In this document: one piece after another, positions 55,699 to 62,777 of the stretch
Position numbering within the stretch: position 1 is the first letter of the stretch
Layout of the letters: each line of letters opens with the position of its first letter
Source of the DNA: Sphingomonas sp. NBWT7
GTDB lineage: Bacteria > Pseudomonadota > Alphaproteobacteria > Sphingomonadales > Sphingomonadaceae
NCBI RefSeq assembly: GCF_014217605.1
Contig: NZ_CP043639.1
Span: forward strand, 519,501 to 583,500
Length of the DNA stretch: 64,000 nucleotides
Direction of reading: 5' to 3'
Notes under the pieces: generated by a model
What the model saw: only the letters and a program-made list of their open reading frames with translations
Database searches by the model: none
Told to the model about the DNA's origin: nothing
Made by a program: the position numbers and the translations under genes

Positions 55699-57162
55699 TC
55701 AATCGTCCTGCCAACTGACGCCGTCGCGCTCTGTGAGCGCGATCGATGCGGCCGGGCCCCAGGTGCCGGCACTATAGTGCTTCGGCTTCATGTCGTTCGC
55801 CTTCCAGCCTTCGCGGATCGCGTCGATCCAGGTCCACTGCGCTTCCACCTCGTCGCGACGGACGAACAGGGTCTGGTCGCCCTCGATCAGGTCGAGCAGC
55901 AGACGTTCGTAGGCGATACGGCGGCGCGTGCCGGCGAATTCGGCATCAAGGCTGAGGTTGAGTGGCACCTCGCGCAGGCGGATGCCGTCGCGGTCGAGCC
56001 CCGGCTCCTTTGCCATCACCAGCAGCTGGATATATTCCTCGGGCTGCAGGCGGATGACGAGCATGTTGGGCTGCAGCAGACCGCCGCGGCCCGAGAACAT
56101 CGAGTGCGGGACCGGCTTGAACTGGATCGCAATCTCGCTGCGCCTCGTCGGCATGCGCTTGCCGGTGCGCAGATAGAAGGGCACGCCCTGCCAGCGCCAA
56201 TTGTCGAGATGCGCCTTGATCGCGACGAACGTCTCGGTGTGCGAATCCTTGCCGAGCTCCTCGTCATAGCCCTTGACGATCTCGCCCTTCACCGCACCGC
56301 CGAGATACTGGCCGATGACGGTACTGCCGGGCACTTCCTCCGGCTTCAGCTGACGCAGCGAGCGGAACACCTTCGCCTTCTCGTCGCGAATTTCGGTGAC
56401 GTCGTAGCGCGCGGGCGGCTCCATCGCGATCAGTGCGACGAGCTGGAGCATGTGGTTCGCCACCATGTCGCGCAGCGCGCCGGCGCCGTCGTAGTAGCTC
56501 GCGCGATCCTCCAGCCCGACCGTCTCGCTGATGGTGATTTGGACGTTGTCGATGCCCTGCGCGTTCCACACCGGCTCGAAGAAGGAATTGCCGAAGCGCA
56601 GCGCGAGGATGTTTTGCACCGTCTCCTTGCCGAGATAGTGGTCGATACGGAAGGTGCGCTCTTCCGGAAAGGCGGTGGCGACGGTGTCGTTGATCTCGCG
56701 GCTCGACGCGAGATCGTAGCCAAGCGGCTTCTCCAGCCCGATCCGCACCGTCTCACCGGCGAGCCCCGCATTGGCGAGACCGTGGATCACCTGTTCGAAC
56801 AGCGACGGCGCGGTCGAAAGGAAGATCGCCAGCCCGCCGGAGACGTCGCCGACCTTCGCCGCCAACTGATCGTAGTGATCGAGATCGGTCGCATCGAGCG
56901 GCTGGTAATGCAGTCGCTTGAGGAACGACGCGATCTTGCCCTTGTCCTTGCGGTCGTCCGGCAGGAATTCGTCGAGCGCGTCGCGCGCGAACTTGCGGTA
57001 GCTCTCGTCGTCGTGGTCCGAGCGTGCCGTGCCGGTGATCGTCAGCGCCTCGGGCAGCAGATTGTCGGCGTCGAGGCCGTACAGCGACGGCAGTAGCATG
57101 CGCTTCGCCAGATCGCCTGTCGCGCCGAACAACAGAAGCTTGGCTACCGGATCGCGTTGCAT
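55699..57162 (-). CDS. zwf: Glucose-6-phosphate 1-dehydrogenase
   Basis: 487-residue dehydrogenase making 6-phosphogluconolactone with NADP+ or NAD+. The dinucleotide-binding motif is LLLFGATGDLAKRMLLPSL, the active site segment is FRIDHYLGKETVQNILALRFGN, and EKPLGYDLASSREIND carries the conserved Lys. The coenzyme-binding region also has YYDGAGALRDMVANHMLQL. AAGGAGCTGTC precedes ATG 57162. The first gene of the ED cluster; argC ends 63 bases upstream on the same strand. Confidence 0.96.
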   Translation of the reverse strand: MQRDPVAKLLLFGATGDLAKRMLLPSLYGLDADNLLPEALTITGTARSDHDDESYRKFARDALDEFLPDDRKDKGKIASFLKRLHYQPLDATDLDHYDQLAAKVGDVSGGLAIFLSTAPSLFEQVIHGLANAGLAGETVRIGLEKPLGYDLASSREINDTVATAFPEERTFRIDHYLGKETVQNILALRFGNSFFEPVWNAQGIDNVQITISETVGLEDRASYYDGAGALRDMVANHMLQLVALIAMEPPARYDVTEIRDEKAKVFRSLRQLKPEEVPGSTVIGQYLGGAVKGEIVKGYDEELGKDSHTETFVAIKAHLDNWRWQGVPFYLRTGKRMPTRRSEIAIQFKPVPHSMFSGRGGLLQPNMLVIRLQPEEYIQLLVMAKEPGLDRDGIRLREVPLNLSLDAEFAGTRRRIAYERLLLDLIEGDQTLFVRRDEVEAQWTWIDAIREGWKANDMKPKHYSAGTWGPAASIALTERDGVSWQDD

Positions 57163-57225
57163 GACAGCTCCTTGGGTCGTTCGATCAGCGTCGTTCGGTT
57201 GGCCGGCCGCCATGGGCAGCGGGGG

Positions 57226-58140
57226 TCAGACCACCAGCCCGGTCATCGGATCGGCGCCGATCATCAGGTTCAGATTCTGCACCGCCGCGCCGGCCGCGCC
57301 CTTGCCGAGATTGTCGAGCATCGCGACCAGGCGAGCCTGCGTGTTTCCGGCGTCGGCGAAGACCCACAGGTCGAGCCGGTCGTTGGGCGCGGCATGTTCG
57401 ACCAGCAGCAGCTCGTCGGGCTGATCGTCGTGCACGGTGATGAGCGGCGCGGCATCGAAGGCGGCGTGTAGCGCGCCGAGCATTGCGCCGCGCGACGGCG
57501 GAACGGGGAGGGCGGCGAGCGGCAGCGGCACTTCGACGATCATGCCGCGGAACGCGCGCGTGACATTGGGGGCGAAGAGCGGCGGATGCGCGAGCCCCGC
57601 GTGGCGCTGCATCTCCGACACGTGCTTATGCGCGAGCGAGAAGCCATAGCCGCGATAGGCGAGCTCGGGTTCCGCCGCGAAGCGAGCGATCAGCGCCTTA
57701 CCTCCGCCCGAATAGCCCGAGACCGCGTTGACGCTGAGCGGCCAATCCGCGGGCACGAGCCCGGCACGGACAAGCGGCGCAACGAGCGCAAGGAAGCCGG
57801 TAGGATAGCAGCCAGGGTTCGACACGCGCTTTGCATTCGCGATGTCGAAGCCGAGTTCGGGAAAGCCGTAGGTCCACCCGTCGGCGACGCGATGCGCGCT
57901 CGACGCATCGATCACGCTTGTTGCAGGATTGTCGATCAGCGCCACCGCCTCGCGCGCCGCATCGTCGGGCAAGCAGAGGATCACCATATCGGCGTCGTTG
58001 AGCGCGGCGCGGCGCGCGTCGGCGTCCTTGCGACGATCATCGGGCAGCGTGACCAGTGTCAGGTCGTCGCGTCCCGAGAGTCGCTCGGCGATCTCGAGAC
58101 CCGTGGTTCCGACTGCTCCGTCGATGAAGACGCGCATCAT
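57226..58140 (-). CDS. argC: N-acetyl-gamma-glutamyl-phosphate reductase, short (type 2) form
   Basis: 304-residue enzyme of arginine synthesis, the shorter ArgC type common in proteobacteria. Cofactor-binding start is RVFIDGAVGTTGLEIAERL. The catalytic Cys is in VSNPGCYPTGFLAL, and the conserved SGYSGGGKALI and His-bearing GFSLAHKHVSEMQRH follow. ATG 58140 and 58137 both overlap the stop of the SH3-like frame. It lies between that frame and zwf; no biosynthetic link to the ED cluster is implied. Confidence 0.92.
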   Translation of the reverse strand: MMRVFIDGAVGTTGLEIAERLSGRDDLTLVTLPDDRRKDADARRAALNDADMVILCLPDDAAREAVALIDNPATSVIDASSAHRVADGWTYGFPELGFDIANAKRVSNPGCYPTGFLALVAPLVRAGLVPADWPLSVNAVSGYSGGGKALIARFAAEPELAYRGYGFSLAHKHVSEMQRHAGLAHPPLFAPNVTRAFRGMIVEVPLPLAALPVPPSRGAMLGALHAAFDAAPLITVHDDQPDELLLVEHAAPNDRLDLWVFADAGNTQARLVAMLDNLGKGAAGAAVQNLNLMIGADPMTGLVV

Positions 58141-58511
58141 GCCGGCTGGCCGAGCGCTTCTGCGTCGAGATAGCCGACAAAGCCGCTCGCCGGCGCGACG
58201 CCCCATGCGATCGCTCCCGTCACGTCGAGCAGCTCGAACACGTCGCCCGCGTGCAATACGACGAGGACGCCGCCGTCCGGTTTACGCTCCGCGCGAAGTG
58301 CCGCTTCTTTGACGAGTGGAAGGGGAATGGCTTCGGCATAATGCGGCGCAAAGACTTTCTCGGCGAGTCGGACGTCAGCGATGTCGGGGCGGATTGCCTC
58401 GCGCGTCGGATCGAATGCGCGCGAGCGTCCGGTAAGCGCGAACGACCTACGCGCTGGCGCGGCGCTGAGGGGGCTCTTCTCCCTCGCCGATGAACTGACC
58501 GAACTCCTCAA
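58137..58511 (-). CDS. SH3-like fragment resembling the N-terminal half of NlpC/P60 peptidases
   Basis: The coding part from about 58450 to 58137 reads GRSRAFDPTREAIRPDIADVRL, then KVFAPHYAEAIPLPLVKEAALRAERKPDGGVLVVLHAGDVFELLDVTGAIAWGVAP. In sphingomonads this pattern forms the SH3 half of a longer NlpC/P60 murein peptidase. Here no peptidase domain follows; argC starts at once. The start is unclear: a TTG at 58511 is in frame but overlaps marR by 65 bases, and no ATG or GTG fits near the domain start. It may be a shortened gene or a decaying one. Confidence 0.45.
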   Translation of the reverse strand: MRSSVSSSAREKSPLSAAPARRSFALTGRSRAFDPTREAIRPDIADVRLAEKVFAPHYAEAIPLPLVKEAALRAERKPDGGVLVVLHAGDVFELLDVTGAIAWGVAPASGFVGYLDAEALGQPA

Positions 58512-58791
58512 GAAAATCTGCCCCTTCGGATGTGCGTGCGACGAAGATATTACGCTTGTCGCTGTCGTCACGCTGGCGCCGCAGATAGCCGAGCGCGCCG
58601 AGCCTGTTCAAGGCGCGAGTGACGACGGGTTTCGAGACATTGAGAATACGGGCAAGGCCGCGTACCGTGTGCGGGCCGGGTTTGAGGTAGACGACGAGCA
58701 ACAGCGCCATCTGCCGATTGGTCAGATCAGGCTCGCCCGAGCGAACGTAATCGACCAACGTCTTCATCCATGAGCTCAGCTCTGTATTCAT
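58447..58791 (-). CDS. MarR-family winged-helix regulator
   Basis: 114-residue DNA-binding regulator. The winged-helix core is LTNRQMALLLVVYLKPGPHTVRGLARILNVSKPVVTRALNRLGALGYLRRQRDDSDKRN, with recognition helix SKPVVTRALNRL and the beta-wing RRQRDDSDKRNIFV. The start at ATG 58791 is favoured; a longer GTG-initiated frame to 58872 exists. It is first in the minus-strand run leading to argC and zwf, and divergent from secG. Its ligand is unknown. Confidence 0.85.
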   Translation of the reverse strand: MNTELSSWMKTLVDYVRSGEPDLTNRQMALLLVVYLKPGPHTVRGLARILNVSKPVVTRALNRLGALGYLRRQRDDSDKRNIFVARTSEGADFLEEFGQFIGEGEEPPQRRASA

Positions 58792-59017
58792 GAAGCTCGC
58801 CACGGTACATCTTCCGGGTTCGGGGACCGGATGGTCCAGCCGTTCGCGAGAGTTAACGTCCTCCTGCGCCACTGGTTTCAGCCCCGTGACGAATTCGGCA
58901 GGCTACTCGTTTTCCGGACGTACGACCGGTCGGACGACGGCGGCAGTTGATCGCGCGGGGGGCTCGCCCTATGTGCGCGCATCCGCTTCGGGCGGCCGGC
59001 CAACGATCGAGACTTGC

Positions 59018-59407
59018 ATGTTCACCTTCCTCCTCGTCCTTCAGGCGATCATCGCCGCCGCCCTCGTGACGGTGATCCTGATGCAGCGATCGGAGGGGGG
59101 CGGGCTTACCACCGGTGGTAGCCCGTCGGGACTGATGTCGGCGCGCGGCGCGGCCGATTTGCTGACGCGCGCGACGGCGGTCCTGGCAAGCGCGTTCGTG
59201 TTGCTGTCGATCGGCCTGGCGGTGCTCGCCGCGACTCGCGGCGGGACCAGCGTCGATACCTCGCTCGAGCGGACGGTTCCCGTTACCGCACCGGCGCCTG
59301 CGCCTAAAGCCGATGGCGCGCCCTTTGCGGGTGCGCAGGACGAGGCCGCGCGGGCCGCAGCGAACGCGTCTACGCCGGCCGACAACGGCGTGCCGCTCGC
59401 CAACTGA
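59018..59407 (+). CDS. secG: Preprotein translocase subunit SecG
   Basis: 129-residue inner-membrane component of SecYEG. Two helices (about residues 1-20 and 50-72) flank the conserved cytosolic loop ILMQRSEGGGLTTGGSPSGLMSARGAADLLTRATA. The C-terminal tail, rich in Ala and Pro (about residues 80-129), is longer than in E. coli. ATG 59018 begins with FTFLLVLQAIIAAAL, the first helix. It precedes pyrG by 85 bases. Confidence 0.93.
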   Translation: MFTFLLVLQAIIAAALVTVILMQRSEGGGLTTGGSPSGLMSARGAADLLTRATAVLASAFVLLSIGLAVLAATRGGTSVDTSLERTVPVTAPAPAPKADGAPFAGAQDEAARAAANASTPADNGVPLAN

Positions 59408-59492
59408 TCGTACCGCTTCGCCGGTTTCGCGGCGCCTGCGCGTGCGCAGGCGCTTGTTCCCCATGCCTGATAAAGAGTAGTCCGATATCCCC

Positions 59493-61127
59493 ATGGCGCG
59501 GTTCATTTTCATCACCGGCGGCGTGGTCTCCTCGCTCGGCAAAGGTCTGATGGCGGCAAGCCTTGCCGCCCTGTTGCAGGCGCGTGGCTATCGCGTGCGG
59601 ATCCGCAAGTTCGATCCCTATCTGAACGTCGATCCGGGCACGATGAGCCCGTACCAGCACGGCGAGGTCTACGTTACCGACGACGGCGCGGAGACCGACC
59701 TCGACCTCGGCCATTACGAGCGCTTCACCGGCGTTGCCGCGCGGCAGAGCGACAATGTAACGTCGGGGCGCATCTATCAGCAGATCATCCAGCGCGAGCG
59801 GCGCGGTGACTATCTCGGCGCCACGGTGCAGGTTATCCCGCACGTCACCGATGCGATCAAGGCGTTCGCGAAAGATCAGACCGACGATCTCGACTTCGTG
59901 CTGTGCGAGATCGGCGGGACGGTCGGCGATATCGAATCGCTGCCGTTCATCGAGGCGATCCGCCAGCTCAAGAACGAGGTCGGCCGCGGCAACGCGATCA
60001 GCGTCCACGTCACGCTGGTGCCGTATATTGCCGCGGCGGGTGAGCTGAAGACCAAGCCGACGCAGCATTCGGTGCGCGAACTCGCCGCGCTCGGCGTACA
60101 GCCCGACGTACTGGTTTGCCGATGCGAAAAGCCGCTGCCGCCGTCGGATCGCGCCAAGATCGCGCTGTTCTGCAACGTGCCCGAGACCGCCGTCATCCCG
60201 GCGCTGGATGCAAAGAGCATCTACGCCGTTCCGCTGCAATATCATGGCGAGGGGCTCGATACCGAGGTGCTGCGCGCGTTCGGCATCACGCCGTCGTCGG
60301 CGCCCGACCTGTCGCGCTGGACCGAGATCGTCGATCGCCTGACCAATCCCGAGGGGGAGGTGACGATCGGCGTCGTCGGTAAGTATGTCGGGCTGCAGGA
60401 CGCGTACAAGTCGCTCAACGAGGCGCTGGTGCACGGCGGGATCGCCAATCGCGTCAAGGTCAACATCCGCTGGATCGACGCAGAGCTGTTCGAGAACGAC
60501 GATGCGGAGATCGCAGCGCATCTCGAGCCGTGCGACGCGATCCTCGTGCCCGGCGCCTTCGGCGAGCGCGGCGCGGAGGGCAAGATCGCCAGCGTCCGCT
60601 TCGCCCGCGAGCGCGAGATCCCCTATTTCGGCATCTGTTTCGGCATGCAGATGGCGTGCGTCGAGGGTGCGCGCGACCTCGCGGGGATCAAGGACGCGTC
60701 GTCGACCGAGTTCGGGCCGACGAGCGAGCCCGTCGTCGGGCTGATCACTGAGTGGATGGGACGCGACGGGCTGGAGAAGCGCGAGGCGGAGGGCGACCTC
60801 GGCGGTACGATGCGGCTCGGCGCGTACGAGGCGAAGCTCGACGGGAACAGCGTCGTCGGTTCGATCTACGGCGACACGACGATCTTCGAGCGGCACCGCC
60901 ACCGCTACGAGGTGAACACCGGCTACAAGGAAGCGCTCGAGAAGGGCGGGCTGGTGTTCTCGGGCATGTCACCTGACGGGACGCTGCCCGAGATTGTCGA
61001 GCGGCCCGACCATCCGTGGTTCGTCGGCGTGCAATTCCACCCCGAGCTGAAATCCAAGCCGTTCGACCCGCATCCGCTATTCGCTAGCTTCATCGGTGCC
61101 GCGGTGAAGCAGAGCCGGCTTGTCTGA
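59493..61127 (+). CDS. pyrG: CTP synthase
   Basis: 544-residue enzyme converting UTP to CTP with glutamine. The synthetase domain starts with [22 protein letters not shown], then [40 protein letters not shown]. The glutaminase domain has [19 protein letters not shown] with the nucleophilic Cys, and the His/Glu pair in [14 protein letters not shown]. Length is standard. Its end overlaps the first codons of the decayed NUDIX gene. Confidence 0.97.
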   Translation: MARFIFITGGVVSSLGKGLMAASLAALLQARGYRVRIRKFDPYLNVDPGTMSPYQHGEVYVTDDGAETDLDLGHYERFTGVAARQSDNVTSGRIYQQIIQRERRGDYLGATVQVIPHVTDAIKAFAKDQTDDLDFVLCEIGGTVGDIESLPFIEAIRQLKNEVGRGNAISVHVTLVPYIAAAGELKTKPTQHSVRELAALGVQPDVLVCRCEKPLPPSDRAKIALFCNVPETAVIPALDAKSIYAVPLQYHGEGLDTEVLRAFGITPSSAPDLSRWTEIVDRLTNPEGEVTIGVVGKYVGLQDAYKSLNEALVHGGIANRVKVNIRWIDAELFENDDAEIAAHLEPCDAILVPGAFGERGAEGKIASVRFAREREIPYFGICFGMQMACVEGARDLAGIKDASSTEFGPTSEPVVGLITEWMGRDGLEKREAEGDLGGTMRLGAYEAKLDGNSVVGSIYGDTTIFERHRHRYEVNTGYKEALEKGGLVFSGMSPDGTLPEIVERPDHPWFVGVQFHPELKSKPFDPHPLFASFIGAAVKQSRLV

Positions 61128-61652
61128 CGACATCGACCTGCCACCGTGGCGGGTGGAGGCGTCGCGCTACGTGATTGACGATACCTGGTTGCGCGTGCGC
61201 GCCGACGATTGCGTGGCGAACGACGGCGTGCGGATCGCGTCGTTAAACATTCCGACTGGTGATCGTCGTCGCGTCGACGATGAAGGATGCCTGCTGCTCG
61301 TCAATCAACATCGCCACGGCTGGGGCGTTGTCTCATGTGAGCAGCCGATCGACGCGGTCGATCCGGAGGATGCCGACATCGTCTCCGCGGGCCGGCGCGA
61401 GCTACTTGAAATGACGGGATATGGTGGTGGCAGTTAGCGGTAGGCCGCGACGCTGGCGCCAAATCAGGCGAATCGCTGCCGCATGGTGCTCGCGACCCGC
61501 GTCACCAGGTTCGCGGAGCCGCAGGACGCGCCTACCGAGCGCTTGCACCTCGTTCGCCATTCGTTCGCCGAAGCGGTCTCAATCGCTCAAAACGGGGCAT
61601 CGTTCAGGCAATGCATGTCGCGGCACTCGCGATCGAGTTACCCGATTACTAG
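61120..61652 (+). pseudogene. NUDIX hydrolase (ADP-ribose pyrophosphatase-like), decayed
   Basis: The frame opens at TTG 61120 (overlapping pyrG by eight bases) and reads a NUDIX hydrolase up to RRELLEMTGYGGGS. It meets TAG at 61435 and again at 61441, then continues in the same frame as TLAPNQ through ERLHLVRHSFAEAVSIAQNG. A one-base loss in a G-run near 61597 shifts the end: the next frame reads IVQAMHVAALAIELPDY, the usual C-terminus, ending at 61652. The NUDIX box is also damaged: the Gly of its start is missing, and the second Glu of REUxEE is Met. So at least three independent lesions show it is inactive. Confidence 0.85.
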
Positions 61653-61744
61653 TCGCCGGCGAGTGCTATAATCGCGCGGCGATCGGCGTGACGAAGGCGC
61701 CCGGACCAATCGGCCCGGACGCCCCACGACGCCTCTCAAGGGAG

Positions 61745-61769
61745 CAAAAAGGCGCCGAACTGTCGCGCC
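61745..61769 (-). terminator. Intrinsic terminator after hsp20
   Basis: On the minus strand a short stem GGCGC/GCGCC with a nine-base loop is followed by TTTTTG, five bases after the hsp20 stop. Confidence 0.7.
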
Positions 61770-61773
61770 GACG

Positions 61774-62244
61774 TCACGCCGCCTGGGCGGTGTCCGCGTC
61801 GCGCTTGTCCTCGACCACCGTCGGCTTCTGCCCGGTCTTTATCGAGATGCTCTTGGGCTTCATCGCCTCGGGCACTTCGCGGACCAGATCGACGACGAGC
61901 AGACCGTCATTCAGCCGCGCGTCCTCGACGAAGACGAAGTCGGCAAGCTCGAAGCGGCGTTCGAAGCTGCGCGTGGCGATGCCGACGTGCAGGAAATTCG
62001 GGCCATTCGCCTTGTCGTCCTTCTTGCCGGCGACGAGCAGCAGATTCTGCTGTGCTGTGATCTCGATCTCGTCACGCGAGAAGCCGGCGACCGCAAGCGT
62101 GATGCGGTAGCGATCCTCGGCGAGCCGCTCGAGGTTGAACGGCGGATAATTTTCACTCGTCGCGCGGGTATTGGCTTCGATGAGGTCGAACAGACGGTCG
62201 AAGCCGATGGTCGAACGACGATAAGGGGTAAGATCTAGACGCAT
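61774..62244 (-). CDS. Small heat-shock protein Hsp20 (IbpA-like)
   Basis: 156-residue chaperone that holds unfolded proteins. It starts LTPYRRSTIGFDRLFDLIEA as in IbpA/HspA-type proteins. The alpha-crystallin domain spans about residues 36-130 (YPPFNLERLAEDRYRITLAVAGFSRDEIEITAQQNLLLVAG, then GIATRSFERRFELADFV and LNDGLLVVDLVREVPE). The C-terminal region is acidic-polar. ATG 62244 lies next to an SD site held in a ROSE-like hairpin (62249-62271), with a heat-shock promoter candidate at 62338-62367. Confidence 0.93.
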   Translation of the reverse strand: MRLDLTPYRRSTIGFDRLFDLIEANTRATSENYPPFNLERLAEDRYRITLAVAGFSRDEIEITAQQNLLLVAGKKDDKANGPNFLHVGIATRSFERRFELADFVFVEDARLNDGLLVVDLVREVPEAMKPKSISIKTGQKPTVVEDKRDADTAQAA

Positions 62245-62248
62245 CTTC

Positions 62249-62331
62249 CAAGTCCTCCAATGAGCGAGTTGAAAAGCAGCAGCGTGCACGGCGGCCCCGC
62301 TGCTGTCTGCACGGCCCATAGCGGCGCCACG
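62249..62331 (-). promoter_or_regulatory. ROSE-like RNA thermometer in the hsp20 leader
   Basis: The leader folds into at least two hairpins. The last, 62271-62249, pairs CAA-C-TC(G)CTC with GAGGA-C-TTG: the SD GGAGGA is sequestered by TCGCTC, with one bulged G. This is the UYGCU arrangement of ROSE elements, where removal of the bulged G abolishes heat response. An upstream stem pairs GCAGCG with CGCTGC. The match is by eye, not by covariance model. Confidence 0.65.
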
Positions 62332-62337
62332 CCCGAA

Positions 62338-62367
62338 AGATTTGGTACCGGCACAACCGTTTTCAAG
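62338..62367 (-). promoter_or_regulatory. RpoH (sigma32)-type promoter of hsp20
   Basis: On the minus strand CTTGAA (62367-62362), a 17-base spacer, then CAAATCT (62344-62338), compared with the alphaproteobacterial heat-shock consensus CTTG-N17/18-CYTATNT. The -35 is perfect; the -10 matches partly. The leader would be about 85 bases, the length of a ROSE leader. Confidence 0.6.
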
Positions 62368-62500
62368 GGTCGCGGCATGCCGACATTCAGGCTCGTAGGA
62401 CCGACGATGCCATCACACGGTTGATCACTTGATGGCGCGCAAACAAAGCGGCGGCGCCGCAAGAAGATCGCAAGCATAAGGTGGCCGGTGCAGTCGGCCA

Positions 62501-62536
62501 TAAAAGCAAACGCCCGGATCGTTTCCGACCCGGGCG
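62501..62536 (-). terminator. Orphan minus-strand intrinsic terminator
   Basis: A perfect 7-bp stem CGCCCGG/CCGGGCG with a 12-base loop; on the minus strand it is followed by GTTTGCTTTT. No coding gene lies immediately upstream on that strand (62537-62777), so it may end a small RNA. On the plus strand there is no T-run. Confidence 0.65.
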
Positions 62537-62777
62537 CCTGCGTGACGATCACTCGTCAGCCCCCTTTGTTGCTCCCGCCCGCACGCCTTTACAGGCGGAG
62601 CTGAAAGCTTTTTCCCCGAACCACGGCCATTGCCTGTGTGCCAGTGACTTATTGCTAGGTTGAGCCTCGGCGCGCGTCCACCAAAATGAACGGGAGCTAA
62701 ACCGAATGCGGCGCGCGTGTGACGATTCCGCAACAGCGCCGTTGCCAGCGAAAGGCGGCGTGGGTAGAGCGCGCGGC
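62537..62777. other. Non-coding stretch before the Lol permease gene
   Basis: Together with the hsp20 leader and orphan terminator this makes up the longest gap between genes in the window (62245-62777). I see no convincing coding frame. On the minus strand there is a small CGCCT-GTAA-AGGCG hairpin about 60 bases before the orphan terminator. No -35/-10 pair on either strand is clear enough to call. Confidence 0.5.

Noticed and set aside
55516..57096. 526-residue plus-strand frame opposite zwf
   Set aside because: Antisense shadow running from pgl into zwf; no recognisable domain.
61421..62110. 229-residue plus-strand frame across the NUDIX remnant and hsp20
   Set aside because: Starts out of frame in the pseudogene and continues antisense to hsp20.
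62235..62552. 105-residue minus-strand frame covering the hsp20 leader
   Set aside because: It would have to be translated through the orphan terminator, promoter and ROSE-like element; no family features.
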